Part shown: positions 27,163 through 37,534 of the stretch, piece after piece
Position numbering within the stretch: the first letter of the stretch is position 1
How the letters are laid out: every line of letters starts with the position of its first letter
NCBI GenBank assembly: GCA_023666645.1
Contig: JAMPBP010000001.1
Span: 893,803-957,802 of the forward strand
Direction: 5' to 3'
Origin: Clostridiales bacterium
GTDB lineage: Bacteria; Bacteroidota; Bacteroidia; Bacteroidales; Muribaculaceae
DNA length: 64,000 nucleotides
Program-made: the position numbers and the translations under genes
Notes under the pieces: model-generated
Told to the model about the DNA's origin: nothing
Seen by the model: the letters and a program-made list of their open reading frames with translations, nothing else
Databases searched by the model: none

Positions 27163-27930
27163 TTAAATCTCCTTGTCAACCTGATTCTTAATCCAGTCAT
27201 ATCCCTTTTCCTCAAGCTCGAGCGCCAGTTCGGGGCCGCCTGTGTACACGATGCGTCCCTTGTAGAGTATGTGCACGATGTCGGGCTTTATATAGTCGAG
27301 AAGGCGCTGATAGTGGGTAATGACTATAGTTGAATTCTCGGGGGTCTTTAGCTTGTTGACTCCTTCGGCTACGATGCGCAGGGCATCGATGTCGAGCCCG
27401 CTGTCGGTCTCGTCGAGAATTGAGAGGCAAGGCTCCAGTACTGCCATCTGGAAAATCTCATTACGCTTCTTCTCTCCGCCTGAGAAGCCCTCGTTGACCG
27501 AGCGCGAAGCCAGCTTGTTGTCGAGTTCCACAACAGCGCGTTTCTCTCTCATGAGTTTCAGAAACTCGGTGGCCGGCATTGGCGGCTGGCCAAAGTATTT
27601 GCGCTTGGCATTGACAGCGGCACGCATGAAGTTGACCATCGAGACTCCTGGTATCTCCACTGGATATTGGAAAGAGAGAAACAACCCCTCATGGCTGCGG
27701 TCCTCGGGTGATAATTCCAGCATGTTGACACCGTGGAATTCCACCGAGCCCTTTGTGACGGTGTAGGTGGGGTTGCCGGCGAGTACTGCCGACAGGGTGC
27801 TTTTTCCCGATCCATTGGGACCCATAATGGCGTGCACCTCACCAGGTTTGATTGTGAGGTTTATTCCCTTGAGTATCTCTTTATCGCCTATAGAGGCATG
27901 TAGGTCTGTAACCTTCAGTAAGTCATTCAT
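27163..27930 (-). CDS. sufC: SufC ATPase
   Basis: SufC is the ABC-type ATPase that drives SufBD scaffold changes during Fe-S assembly. The 255-residue protein has Walker A GPNGSGKS at 37-44, signature [11 protein letters not shown], Walker [15 protein letters not shown] and an ITHYQRLL H-loop. The [12 protein letters not shown] string is characteristic of SufC. It lies between sufB (80-nt gap) and sufD. Confidence 0.97.
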   Translation of the reverse strand: MNDLLKVTDLHASIGDKEILKGINLTIKPGEVHAIMGPNGSGKSTLSAVLAGNPTYTVTKGSVEFHGVNMLELSPEDRSHEGLFLSFQYPVEIPGVSMVNFMRAAVNAKRKYFGQPPMPATEFLKLMREKRAVVELDNKLASRSVNEGFSGGEKKRNEIFQMAVLEPCLSILDETDSGLDIDALRIVAEGVNKLKTPENSTIVITHYQRLLDYIKPDIVHILYKGRIVYTGGPELALELEEKGYDWIKNQVDKEI

Positions 27931-28010
27931 ATATAGTGTGTTCTATGGCGTTGTAATTTACAATTTGCGATTTATAATTTTGGCATCATGATTGGCACGG
28001 TTGTATTTTG

Positions 28011-29465
28011 TCATCCTACGCTGCCTTCAAGCGTTATGGCAAGCAGGCGCTGTGCCTCGACTGCAAATTCCATTGGTAATTTATTCATCACCTCTTTGGC
28101 ATATCCATTGACAATCAGCCCTATGGCTTCCTCGGTGGGTATGCCTCGCTGGTTGCAGTAGAAGAGCTGGTCTTCTGATATTTTAGAGGTTGTGGCTTCA
28201 TGCTCAACTATGGCAGTATCGTTCATGACATCGACATAGGGGAATGTGTGTGCACCGCAGTGTGAGCCAAGCAGCAGCGAGTCACACTGAGTGTAGTTGC
28301 GGCATCCATTGGCATCGGGAGCCACTTTTACCAGGCCGCGGTAGGAGTTTTCGCTGAAACCTGCCGATATACCTTTGGACACAATTGTCGAAGTAGTGTC
28401 CGGTGCCAGATGTATCATCTTTGTACCGGTATCGGCTTGCTGGTGATGACGCGTCACGGCTACTGAGTAGAACTCACCGCGGGCTCCACGTCCGGCCAAT
28501 ACACAACTCGGGTATTTCCATGTTATGGCCGACCCTGTCTCGACTTGAGTCCAGGAAAGCTTGGAGTCGACACCGCGGCATAAACCGCGCTTGGTGACGA
28601 AGTTGTAGACTCCTCCGCGTCCCTGTGCGTCACCGGCCCACCAATTCTGCACTGTTGAGTATTTAACCTCGGCACGGTTCTCTACTATAATCTCGACAAT
28701 GGCGGCATGAAGCTGGTTCTCATCGCGCATGGGGGCGGTGCAACCTTCCAGATAGCTCACATAGGCATCATCGTCGGCCACAATCAGTGTCCTTTCAAAT
28801 TGTCCGGTACCACTGGCATTGATGCGGAAATAGGTCGACAGTTCCATCGGGCACCTCACCCCCTTGGGGATATATACAAACGAACCGTCAGAGAATACCG
28901 CCGAGTTAAGCGCGGCATAGAAGTTGTCCTTGTAGCTCACCACTTTACCAAGATAGCGCTTGACCAGCTCGGGGTGCTCGCGCACGGCCTCTGAAAACGA
29001 GCAGAACACGATACCCATCTCAGCGAGTTTCTCGCGGTGGGTGGTCTTTACCGAGACAGAGTCCATGACAGCGTCTACGGCCATGCCGCTCAGTTGCTTC
29101 TGTTCATCAAGTGGTATACCCAGGCGGTCAAATGTCTTCAGCAACTCCGGATCTACCTCATCGAGACTCTTGGGACCCTCCTTGGCGCGAGGTGCTGCAT
29201 AGTAGCTTATCGCCTGGAAGTCGATATCGGGTATATTCAGGTGTGCCCATTTGGGAGGAGTAAGTGTGAGCCAGTGGCGGAACGCTTTCAATCTGAAGTC
29301 CAGAAGCCACTCGGGCTCCCCTTTCTTGGCTGATATAAGGCGCACAACCTCTTCGTTGAGACCGGTACCAATGATCTCGGTGTCTATATCGCTTGTGAAG
29401 CCATACTTGTAGTCTCCTTTCGTGACATCGTCAAGCAGTTGGCTGTTGTTATTTTCCTGTTCCAT
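28011..29465 (-). CDS. sufB: SufB scaffold protein
   Basis: SufB carries the nascent Fe-S cluster in SufBC2D. The 484-residue protein has typical motifs: [51 protein letters not shown] with the conserved cysteine, [19 protein letters not shown] and the C-terminal [19 protein letters not shown]. It is the first suf gene and follows cvpA by 46 nt. Confidence 0.97.
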   Translation of the reverse strand: MEQENNNSQLLDDVTKGDYKYGFTSDIDTEIIGTGLNEEVVRLISAKKGEPEWLLDFRLKAFRHWLTLTPPKWAHLNIPDIDFQAISYYAAPRAKEGPKSLDEVDPELLKTFDRLGIPLDEQKQLSGMAVDAVMDSVSVKTTHREKLAEMGIVFCSFSEAVREHPELVKRYLGKVVSYKDNFYAALNSAVFSDGSFVYIPKGVRCPMELSTYFRINASGTGQFERTLIVADDDAYVSYLEGCTAPMRDENQLHAAIVEIIVENRAEVKYSTVQNWWAGDAQGRGGVYNFVTKRGLCRGVDSKLSWTQVETGSAITWKYPSCVLAGRGARGEFYSVAVTRHHQQADTGTKMIHLAPDTTSTIVSKGISAGFSENSYRGLVKVAPDANGCRNYTQCDSLLLGSHCGAHTFPYVDVMNDTAIVEHEATTSKISEDQLFYCNQRGIPTEEAIGLIVNGYAKEVMNKLPMEFAVEAQRLLAITLEGSVG

Positions 29466-29511
29466 TTATATTTGCAGAATCCAAGATTCAAAATCATTTT
29501 TTTTTAAATGT

Positions 29512-30024
29512 TCACTCACCAAAGATAGCCGAGGCCGGTTCTGAGCCGAGCACCGTAGGTGCAAGGTCCATCACCACGGTGGCGGCACGGCCACCACCGA
29601 GTGTTGAGCTCCTGGTTATGTTATCGCCGGGCCGGAGCACTTGCCATACATTCAGCAATATGCTCAACACAAGGAACCATTCAAATAAACAAAAAATCAC
29701 GCCAAGCAGTTTGTCGACTACCGACAACTTTACGGCTGTGGTCACAGTCTTTATCAGCCTCGCTACGAGTTTGGCACAGATGAAGCCCAGCAGGAACAGA
29801 ATGACATTGGCTATGACACTGTTTATGTAGCCCATGTCGATAGAGTCGGAACTGCCAGTCGCCCCACCGAGAACTCCAGTGAGCCAGGGCCCGAACAGGC
29901 GGCACGCGAGAATACCGAGCAGTATGCCGGCCAGCGAACCGATCTGCACAATCACTCCTTTCCAGTAACCATAGATTACGGCTCCGATAAAGACTACAAT
30001 TATAATGATATCAATTGTGCTCAT
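29512..30024 (-). CDS. CvpA family membrane protein
   Basis: The 170-residue protein has four membrane helices and the CvpA start MSTIDIIIIVVFIGAVIYGY, followed by GSLAGILLGILACRLFG. CvpA proteins link to colicin V production, biofilm and bile-salt tolerance in other bacteria, but the function is not defined. The ATG at 30024 starts the family's normal N-terminus and removes a nonconserved prefix. It lies first in the suf transcript. Confidence 0.85.
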   Translation of the reverse strand: MSTIDIIIIVVFIGAVIYGYWKGVIVQIGSLAGILLGILACRLFGPWLTGVLGGATGSSDSIDMGYINSVIANVILFLLGFICAKLVARLIKTVTTAVKLSVVDKLLGVIFCLFEWFLVLSILLNVWQVLRPGDNITRSSTLGGGRAATVVMDLAPTVLGSEPASAIFGE

Positions 30025-30088
30025 CTCAACTTTTATTAAAACTCTCTCTTGGTTAACACCATTGGTACACAACATGCCAACGGTGCTG

Positions 30089-30119
30089 CAAAATTACTAA
30101 ATATCGGTCAATTTTCAAC
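30089..30119 (-). promoter_or_regulatory. Promoter of the cvpA-suf operon
   Basis: On the minus strand GTTG (30119-30116), a 19-nt spacer and TAATTTTG (30096-30089) fit the Bacteroidota consensus with one change in the -33 box. The start would be about 60 nt upstream of the cvpA ATG. Confidence 0.6.
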
Positions 30120-30150
30120 ATAAAAGCTTTGGAGGAATAGGAGAGCGGGT

Positions 30151-30194
30151 AAAAAAAAAGGTTCCACGGCTTCACTTGAAGTCACGGAACCTTT
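30151..30194 (-). terminator. Intrinsic terminator after the esterase gene
   Basis: AAAGGTTCC (30157-30165) pairs with GGAACCTTT (30186-30194), with a nested CTTCA/TTGAAG stem. On the minus strand the stem is followed by a run of T (the A-run at 30151-30159). It is 33 nt past the esterase stop codon. Confidence 0.85.
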
Positions 30195-30226
30195 AGAACT
30201 TGTTCAAAGGTTGTATTGACGGGCGT

Positions 30227-31045
30227 TCAACGCTGATTGATCCACCTTAGCATGTTGTCAACCACAGCCTGATGATATGGGAATGTCTCATGCATGCCCC
30301 AGCCATGGCCACCTACGGGATAGATGTGAATCTCGGTCTCCACTCCATTGCGGGCGAGAGCACGGTAAAATTGCAATGAATTGTCAATCCACACTGTATT
30401 ATCATTGGTGCTCAGCAGCAGAATGGTGGGAGGTGTGTTGGCATCAACCTTCTCATCGTTGCTGTACTCGGCCACCAGTTTGGAATCACCTACCGACGCT
30501 CCAAGCAATGCGTTGGCCGAGCCATCGTGGGTGATACCGGGACGTGCCGATATGACGGGATAGTACAATACGCCATAATTGGGCATCGACAGCGAGTCTT
30601 TGTGATGTGTCAGTACTGTCGAGGCCAGGTGGCCACCGGCCGAGAAGCCTGAGATACCTATCTTTGCAGGGTCCACACCCCATTCCTGAGCGTTGCGTCT
30701 TACGATGCGTATGGCTTCGCGGGCATCGTCGGCCGGAATGGTGTGGTGTCCATTGGGAAGACGGTATTTCAGAACGGCCGCGGTGATTCCTTTGCCAGCA
30801 AGCATTTTTGCCATTTCATGACCCTCATGGTCCATGGCGAGGAACACATAGCCTCCTCCGGGACATATCACGAGAGCTTTGCCGGTGTTCTCGACATTCT
30901 TGTCGGGGTGGTAGACTGTCAAGGTTGCCACATTGTCAGCGCCATTGTCATCAGCGGGGCCATCGGGCCACACATTCATTACTTGCTGAGCGCTCATGCT
31001 GAGTGTCGAGATGGCGATTGCCATGGTGAGAATAAGTTTTTTCAT
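30227..31045 (-). CDS. Exported alpha/beta-hydrolase esterase
   Basis: The 272-residue protein has a signal peptide (1-20) and an alpha/beta hydrolase core resembling bacterial acetyl-xylan or feruloyl esterases (BD-FAE-like). It shows oxyanion-hole PGGGY at 62-66, nucleophile Ser135 in GFSAGGH, and the His of GGHGWGM near the C-terminus. It lies 19 nt downstream of the GH2 gene, so both may act on the same decorated glycan, removing acyl groups while GH2 removes beta-linked sugars (inference). Confidence 0.85.
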   Translation of the reverse strand: MKKLILTMAIAISTLSMSAQQVMNVWPDGPADDNGADNVATLTVYHPDKNVENTGKALVICPGGGYVFLAMDHEGHEMAKMLAGKGITAAVLKYRLPNGHHTIPADDAREAIRIVRRNAQEWGVDPAKIGISGFSAGGHLASTVLTHHKDSLSMPNYGVLYYPVISARPGITHDGSANALLGASVGDSKLVAEYSNDEKVDANTPPTILLLSTNDNTVWIDNSLQFYRALARNGVETEIHIYPVGGHGWGMHETFPYHQAVVDNMLRWINQR

Positions 31046-31064
31046 TTCAGGTTATGTGTTAAAG

Positions 31065-33494
31065 TTACTTTTTGTCGGTTGAGCGAGTGCCATTGCCAAG
31101 TATCTTGGTGAAGGTGGGTAGACTCACTGATGAGATTGTCAATGTCGGATAGAAATGGCGTTGTGCCTTGATGACAGCCCCTACACGTCCATGATAGGCC
31201 TGTCGGTTGGGCCTGGTGTAGCCTATGGGGTCGGTCGGGTCGGCGGTAGCGGTACCCAGTATTGTAGCTCCGTCATTGACAGCAAAAGTGAGCAGCGAGT
31301 TGTCGAGCGTATTTACATTACCCTTGTCATCGACTATCGATGCTGTAAGGAATATAAGGTCGTAGTCTACTGAGGGTACAGACACACGCTCATAGTCTAC
31401 GGCAATCTCTTTTGAAGGGCCCGCTGTCGTAATGGAATCGGCGGCGGCACTCTTCCCCTTGCTGTCATAGGCCACTGCTTTCAAGGTGCCCGGTCGGTAG
31501 GGAAGAGTGACGGTAGCTTTGTAGGCTGTCGACTCGTTGACCTTGACAGGGGCGGTTCCTACCGGCTTGCCATCGAGAAATAGTCTCACCGAGGGATAGC
31601 GGGTGTACACCTCCACCTCGATAGGTTTGCCCTCGTGTCCGGGCCAGTTCCATGAGAAGGATGTAGGATAGGTGCCCCATTTTGTCTCTTGGATTTTGCC
31701 ATTGTACCCGTCGGGCTCACGCACTGCGATGACAATAGTGTCAAGATTGTTGTGCAGCATGTCTCGGTAATAGCTTATAGGCTTGCGCTGTCCTATGAAG
31801 TCAATGTCGCCACACATGGCGTTGTGCCATGGCCACAGGTTGCGTTCATAGTGCTCGCCGGGCACCTCCCCGTCATAGTAATGGCGGCCTATTCCGCTCT
31901 CACCAATGTAATCGATTCCGGTCCACACGAAGTCGCCGATGACATAGGGGAGGTCGCGCACTTTCAGGTAGTTGCTGAAAGCATCACGGGGGTAAGACTC
32001 CGTTTGCCACACAACGCGCTCGGGGTCGCGCTGATGGTCGCCTTCAACTTTGTCAATCATATAGTTATAGCCTATGATGTCGTGTTGCGCTGCCAGCGGG
32101 TCATATATTTCCCAATCATTGTCCCATGATGCCAATGCCTGTGTCACGGGACGGGTGGGGTCGAGACGCTTGCACAGCGCCACCATCTCGGCTGCCGTCT
32201 CTACAGCCTCGGGTTGTTTGCGCTCCAGTATTTCATTACCTATGCTCCAAGCAATAATCGAGGGATGATTGCGGTCCCGGCTCACCATGGCATCGAGGTC
32301 GACCGGCCATTGTGACTCGAAGACGGTGCTGTAGTCATGGGGTGTCTTGGCCTGGGCCCAGCCGTCGAAAGCCTCGTCGATGACAAGAAGTCCCAGGTGG
32401 TCACATGCGTTGAGGAAGGCCGTTGACGGTGGGTTGTGGCTCGTGCGCACGGCGTTGAACCCGGCACGCTTGAGTTGCATCACTTTGTGCCACTCGGCTG
32501 CGTCATAGGCGGCAGCACCGAGCATACCGTTGTCGTGGTGCACACATGCTCCGTTGATGAGTATGGGCTTATCGTTGAGGAATGCTCCCTCCTCGGCATC
32601 ATAGTCAAAGGTGCGAAGACCGAATGTCACTGTCTCGGAATCGGTGTCACGGTTGCCATCATTGAGCGTGAGGGTGGCTGTGTAAAGCAGCGGTGTATCG
32701 GGCGACCACAGTTGAGGGTCGGGAATCGGGAAATCGACGAGTAGCGGTTTGGCATGTTCACCTGGAGCCAATGTCAATGCCTGTACTACGGGTTCCAGGG
32801 CGTTTCCATCAGGGTCGGTCACATTGAAAGTCACCATCAGCGGCTGTTCGCCAGTGCGTCCGTCGCTTGAGTCAAGAATCATGGCCTCCATGCGTCCTAT
32901 GGCCATGCCCGGGCGTATACCCGGGGAGGTGATGAACATGCTGTTGGGCTCGATGTGCAGGGGGGCACGGTGTTCGAGCCACACAGGACGGTAGAGTCCT
33001 GTGCCGGTATACCAGCGGCTGTTTTTCTGCTCGCTGTTGTCTACATTGACTGCGATGACGTTGTCACCCTTGGTGAGCGCCTCGGTGATATCGACACCAA
33101 AAGAGGTATAACCATAGGTGTGGGAGTCTATTTCCTCCCCGTTGACCCATATCGTGGGATTCATGTAGGCTCCTTCAAAATATAGCCGGTAGTTGCCTGG
33201 CATGACGCTATCGATGTGCAACACACGTCGATAGGTGACATCGAGCCCCGGCAGGTAGCCACCATCGTTACCGGCATTGGCGGTGGAGTCGGGGTTGGAC
33301 TGCAGGCTCCAGTCGTGGGGGAGGGTGACGGTTTGCCAACGGCTGTCATTGAAGTCGGGCTTTACATACTGTATCTCAAAGTTTCCCTTTGTGAGCCACC
33401 CGGTGTCGAGACGCTCACGGTGGGCCGCGTTGCATGGCAGGGCAACGGCGGCCAGTATCAGAGAGAAAAGTGTAATATGAAATATATGTTTCAT
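31065..33494 (-). CDS. Exported GH2 beta-galactosidase (DUF4982 type)
   Basis: The 809-residue enzyme has a signal peptide (about 1-23) and the GH2 order: sugar-binding domain, immunoglobulin-like domain, then TIM barrel with acid/base Glu421 in WSIGNEI. The nucleophile should lie in the VIGDFVWTGIDYIGE region. A DUF4982-type domain (WNWPGHEGKPIEVEVYTRYP) and further Ig-like segments follow. Beta-galactosidase is the usual activity, but related enzymes are beta-mannosidases or glucuronidases. It starts only 6 nt after the helicase stop codon, an odd neighbour. Confidence 0.9.
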   Translation of the reverse strand: MKHIFHITLFSLILAAVALPCNAAHRERLDTGWLTKGNFEIQYVKPDFNDSRWQTVTLPHDWSLQSNPDSTANAGNDGGYLPGLDVTYRRVLHIDSVMPGNYRLYFEGAYMNPTIWVNGEEIDSHTYGYTSFGVDITEALTKGDNVIAVNVDNSEQKNSRWYTGTGLYRPVWLEHRAPLHIEPNSMFITSPGIRPGMAIGRMEAMILDSSDGRTGEQPLMVTFNVTDPDGNALEPVVQALTLAPGEHAKPLLVDFPIPDPQLWSPDTPLLYTATLTLNDGNRDTDSETVTFGLRTFDYDAEEGAFLNDKPILINGACVHHDNGMLGAAAYDAAEWHKVMQLKRAGFNAVRTSHNPPSTAFLNACDHLGLLVIDEAFDGWAQAKTPHDYSTVFESQWPVDLDAMVSRDRNHPSIIAWSIGNEILERKQPEAVETAAEMVALCKRLDPTRPVTQALASWDNDWEIYDPLAAQHDIIGYNYMIDKVEGDHQRDPERVVWQTESYPRDAFSNYLKVRDLPYVIGDFVWTGIDYIGESGIGRHYYDGEVPGEHYERNLWPWHNAMCGDIDFIGQRKPISYYRDMLHNNLDTIVIAVREPDGYNGKIQETKWGTYPTSFSWNWPGHEGKPIEVEVYTRYPSVRLFLDGKPVGTAPVKVNESTAYKATVTLPYRPGTLKAVAYDSKGKSAAADSITTAGPSKEIAVDYERVSVPSVDYDLIFLTASIVDDKGNVNTLDNSLLTFAVNDGATILGTATADPTDPIGYTRPNRQAYHGRVGAVIKAQRHFYPTLTISSVSLPTFTKILGNGTRSTDKK

Positions 33495-33500
33495 TGTAAC

Positions 33501-36500
33501 TTAAAGATGGTTAAGGGGGTATGTTTGAATTATGATATTGGACTGGGGAGCGATATACCACAGGTAGCCACGCACTGTGGCATGGGTATTGCCTTTGACT
33601 CCCATGCAGTATTCTTCGAGCTTGTCGGCATATTTTTTGTGTTGCCCGTCATTTTCTAAGTCATCGGGGAGTGCGTTGACAAATTTATAGTCGACAACAT
33701 CGATCGACCCATCGGGTAGCCACACAATCCTGTCGGGGCGCAATTCCTTATCGCGCATGGTCATAGGACGCTCGGTGATAACCTTTTCGTAGTCATCAAA
33801 CCACCTTGCGCACTCTTCGTTGCTCATCGCCATCTCCAGTCTACGGGTAAGTTTTGCCACGATATGCTCCTCGATGTGGTGACGATAGGCCTGGCGGCGC
33901 ATCGACTTTGTCAAGTGACTGCGGTCGGTGACGCCACTCATCACGGCATGGAGGAAATTGCCCAGATGCCGCTGGTCATTGATGTCGAGCGGGTCGATGG
34001 TATCGGTCTTGGTTTTAAGTGGGGCTTGCAGTACAGTGTCGGTGGTGGTATATACCGGCATATCGAATCGCTTGACGCTATCTTTCCTGATCTTCTCTGC
34101 TTGTGGGGTGGTGGGTTCTCCCAGTGTCAGCACATCCCCGTCGAGGTGGGGTGCGAGTGGAGTGAGCCATCGGGCTATGCCTGGCTCAAGCCCCAGGCCC
34201 GAAATAAATTCATCAGTGGCTATGCCTATGGCTTTGCGCGCCTTGCCCGACAGACTTTCCTCCTTGACATTGGTGATGTTGTAGTAGATACAGAGCTCAC
34301 GGGTGGCACGGGTGTAGGCCACATAGGCTACATTGAGTTCATCGATGCGCGATTGGGCTATCACCTCCCGGCATGGGTCACCATAGATGGAAGAGCCGGT
34401 GATTTTTGTCGACACATTTATAGGCATGGCACATGGCACGTCGGCCGGGTCGATGCCCATGGATTCAAATTGTGAGCCGTCGAGGTCGATCCACGACATG
34501 GTCCCTGAGAAGAGTGCATGGTTGGCATAGGGAATATGCACGCATGGGAACTCCAGACCTTTGGATTTATGGATCGTCATGACCGTCAATGCGTTGCGGT
34601 TGGGCGGTGTCGACAAACTCGACTTGTAGCCGACCTTGTCCCACCACGACAGGAAGGAACCTATGTCGTGGCCGTTGTTATGACTGAATTCAATGACGAG
34701 GTCCTGCAAGGTGGTTATGAACAGGTTCTCGCGCTCTTTGAGCTGCTCAGGCACATACCGATGGATTATGCGTTCAACTATACCTTGGAGGTTGAGACAG
34801 TCCATGTCGAGCAATGATTTTATCGTCCCGTCACCACTTAAGTCAAGGTTGCGGTTGTCGACCAGTGCGTTTTCAAGAGCCTCGGTCACGCTGTAGGTCG
34901 ACCCGTCATCGTGGGTGTGGTGCATGTAGAACATGAACCGGTTCACCAGTCGTGCGCGGCGGTAGGCCTCGCTCATCTTGGTCCCGGTCGAGGGCTTGTC
35001 GTTGATGCGTGCTTCGGCCTCGGCATCAGCTTCCAGGAACTCGGGCAGTGAGACAAGACGCAATATGCTTATTATCAGTCTCACCGATGATGCCGCCGAT
35101 AGCTTCATCGCTTCCTCGCTGATGATATCAAATTGGGGAAAGCCGCTCTCCGGGTCGTTCATCAATGTGAGCAGGTGGTTGATTATTGCCGAACCCTGGT
35201 CGTTGGATCTCACCAGGACAGCGATGTCTCCCGGTTTATAGCCGGCGGCAAACTGGCGGCGCATCTCTTTGACCATGAAATCCAATGACTCATCGCGCTG
35301 TTGGGCCTTTTCCTTGACATCGGCAGTATCATCAGTGTTTTTTTTGCCCTTGCCACCGCTTTTTTGCTCAGGGGCAAATTTTACCTTGACATAGCCGTGC
35401 AATTCATCGCGACGGCTGTCAATCTGTTGTATGATATTGGCATATGTGGTATTAACCGATAGGGACTTGTCGTCCTGAGTGCCGTTATCCATCACTGCGG
35501 CCATGGCCTTGAACAGGGTGTTGTTGAACTTGACAATCTCGATGCCGCTACGCCAGTTGCTGTTTTCTTTGATGTCGGTGCCGGCTATGTCGACTATCTC
35601 GTCGGTCTCGTAGGTGTTTATGGTCTCTTCCTGCACCCGGCTCCCCAGCAGGCGTGGGTCACTGTTACGGAATCTGTATATGCATTGCTTCTCATCGCCG
35701 ATGATCAGATTGTCATTGTTGCGGCTCAGGCTCTCCATCACCAGCGGCCTTAGATTATCCCACTGCATGGGCGATGTGTCCTGGAACTCATCGATGAGGA
35801 AATGGTTAAGATAGTAGCCGAGCCGCTCGTAGATGAATGGAGTCTCGTCGTCGCCTATCAGTCCCTGTAGAATGTTGTTGGTCTCGTTGAGCAATACCAT
35901 CGAATTGTCGCGGCAATACTTGTCGATATTGCGCGTGATAATCGACAACAGTCCAAATATATGGATGTTGTTGAGCAACGGTAGCAATTCTGACCTTACA
36001 TTCTTCAACTTGCTGTAGGCAAGCGAAAATTCCCTTATCGCCTCTTCCTGCTCGGGTGATATGGCAAAATTGTCCTCCCGACATTTCTTTTTATTGAGGA
36101 ACACCATGGGGTTTTGTTCCGCATTGATGATGGAGGCATCGCTGTCGAGTACTTTGCCGAGTTTGAGATCCTCGATGCGTGTTGTCTTGATATACTTGTC
36201 GGGTATTCCTTTGAGAACACGGCTGAATGATTCTATCGATTGCTTGCCGGCTTCGTCGATACGTGTCTTAAGAGCGTTTTCAAAACGTGTCACGCGCGAT
36301 ATGTCGCTGAAATATTCCCGCAGAGGAATGATGCGTCGTTTGAAATCCTCGTTGGCGATATCGTTGAGGTTCTTCACCAGATTGCGGTATAGTCCCGATG
36401 CTCTTGAGAACATGTTGAATCCCGCCCCTTTGTCCATATTGCTCGACATGAAGGCATACAGCCATTTCTTGACCCATTGCTGCTCGACATATTCGGGAGT

Positions 36501-37070
36501 GCCGGCTATGGTATGGTAGTTGAGAGAGTTGAACATTTCGTCGACACCCACAGCCACAGCATATGTGCTGTTTAGCTCCACATTGTAGTTGTCGGGGAGC
36601 TCCACTTCTCGGGTGAACATGCGCAGCACGCTCTGGAAGAAAGAGTCTATGGTACTCACATTGAAGTAGCTGTAGTCATATAGCAACTGTGTGAGAGCCG
36701 TCCGTGCCGCTTTTCTCAGTGTCTCGACATCACAATGCAGTCCTGTTTGGGGGTGGGTGAACTCTTCAGTGTACTTACTCTTGGAGGTGGCTTCACCGCG
36801 ATGTTGGGTGTCAAGGCCGAGGGTGGCGAGTTCGTCGGCAGCAGGCATTCCGGCCAGGAGTGCCAGTTCCTTGATGATGCGCTGGGTCATCTCGGCGGTA
36901 GCCTTATTGGTAAAGGTGATGGCGAGAATGCGGCTGTGCTCGCTTTTGGGCTTGGAACGCAGATAGTACAGGCCGTCATCATGCTTCTCGGCAAGGAGAA
37001 ATTTGATATATTGCTTTGTGAGGTTGAATGTCTTGCCTGAGCCGGCCGAGGCTTTGTATATCTGCAGCAT
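33501..37070 (-). CDS. AddA-like UvrD helicase with RecB-type nuclease end
   Basis: This 1189-residue protein has helicase superfamily 1 motifs: Walker A ASAGSGKT at 7-14, a Walker B-type LIDEFQDTSPMQW, QCIYRFRNSDP, and motif VI-like VAYTRATRELCIYY. Residues near the C-terminus, with RPDRI, then GSIDVVDYKF, match the RecB/AddA nuclease PD-(D/E)xK motif. It would process double-strand breaks for recombination. AddB, normally its partner, is not adjacent. The ATG at 37070 places the usual LQIYKASAGSGKT near the N-terminus. Confidence 0.86.
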   Translation of the reverse strand: MLQIYKASAGSGKTFNLTKQYIKFLLAEKHDDGLYYLRSKPKSEHSRILAITFTNKATAEMTQRIIKELALLAGMPAADELATLGLDTQHRGEATSKSKYTEEFTHPQTGLHCDVETLRKAARTALTQLLYDYSYFNVSTIDSFFQSVLRMFTREVELPDNYNVELNSTYAVAVGVDEMFNSLNYHTIAGTPEYVEQQWVKKWLYAFMSSNMDKGAGFNMFSRASGLYRNLVKNLNDIANEDFKRRIIPLREYFSDISRVTRFENALKTRIDEAGKQSIESFSRVLKGIPDKYIKTTRIEDLKLGKVLDSDASIINAEQNPMVFLNKKKCREDNFAISPEQEEAIREFSLAYSKLKNVRSELLPLLNNIHIFGLLSIITRNIDKYCRDNSMVLLNETNNILQGLIGDDETPFIYERLGYYLNHFLIDEFQDTSPMQWDNLRPLVMESLSRNNDNLIIGDEKQCIYRFRNSDPRLLGSRVQEETINTYETDEIVDIAGTDIKENSNWRSGIEIVKFNNTLFKAMAAVMDNGTQDDKSLSVNTTYANIIQQIDSRRDELHGYVKVKFAPEQKSGGKGKKNTDDTADVKEKAQQRDESLDFMVKEMRRQFAAGYKPGDIAVLVRSNDQGSAIINHLLTLMNDPESGFPQFDIISEEAMKLSAASSVRLIISILRLVSLPEFLEADAEAEARINDKPSTGTKMSEAYRRARLVNRFMFYMHHTHDDGSTYSVTEALENALVDNRNLDLSGDGTIKSLLDMDCLNLQGIVERIIHRYVPEQLKERENLFITTLQDLVIEFSHNNGHDIGSFLSWWDKVGYKSSLSTPPNRNALTVMTIHKSKGLEFPCVHIPYANHALFSGTMSWIDLDGSQFESMGIDPADVPCAMPINVSTKITGSSIYGDPCREVIAQSRIDELNVAYVAYTRATRELCIYYNITNVKEESLSGKARKAIGIATDEFISGLGLEPGIARWLTPLAPHLDGDVLTLGEPTTPQAEKIRKDSVKRFDMPVYTTTDTVLQAPLKTKTDTIDPLDINDQRHLGNFLHAVMSGVTDRSHLTKSMRRQAYRHHIEEHIVAKLTRRLEMAMSNEECARWFDDYEKVITERPMTMRDKELRPDRIVWLPDGSIDVVDYKFVNALPDDLENDGQHKKYADKLEEYCMGVKGNTHATVRGYLWYIAPQSNIIIQTYPLNHL

Positions 37071-37189
37071 TGAAGAGGGGGATAAGAAATTGGTTAACAA
37101 CTGGTCGACATCACGGATCGATGGTTACTTTGGCAACTGTAGCGGAGTCTTTGGCCCGGAGCATCACGGCCCTGTGGCATGTGACCTGG

Positions 37190-37534
37190 TTACAGTCGGT
37201 AGCCGCGTGATTTGAGGAATTCTGTAACCTCCCGGCGACGCTCTCCCTGAATGAGAATTTCACCTCCACGCGATGACCCTCCAACTCCCAGCTTGGTTTT
37301 TATGTCGCGGGCAAGGGTGGCGATCTCTTCATCGGTAGTGGTGTCGTTGAAGCCGGCTATGATGGTGACGCTCTTGCCTCCGCGTCCTTTGCGCTCTATG
37401 GATATGTTGAGCTTGTCGGGCTTGCGCTGATTTGTGGAGGATTGTTCCCCGGGCTCGACTGCCGGTTCACCGGTGGGAAGATCGGGATTCTCTGAGAGGA
37501 ACTGTAGCATTGCTTCGGCAAGGTCATTCTTCAT
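37190..37534 (-). CDS. SUI1/eIF1-like translation factor (YciH type)
   Basis: The 114-residue protein has a disordered first third rich in Pro and Glu, then a SUI1 domain: ISIERKGRGGKSVTIIAGF, LARDIKTKLGVGGSSRGGEILIQG and a C-terminal VTEFLKSRGY. Bacterial SUI1 proteins (YciH) influence initiation fidelity. Start at 37534 is preferred to 37543. The gene overlaps the preceding lipoprotein gene by a few bases. Confidence 0.88.
   Translation of the reverse strand: MKNDLAEAMLQFLSENPDLPTGEPAVEPGEQSSTNQRKPDKLNISIERKGRGGKSVTIIAGFNDTTTDEEIATLARDIKTKLGVGGSSRGGEILIQGERRREVTEFLKSRGYRL

Noticed and set aside
30227..33494. Complete polysaccharide utilisation locus
   Set aside because: No SusC/SusD pair, regulator or sensor lies near the GH2 and esterase genes.
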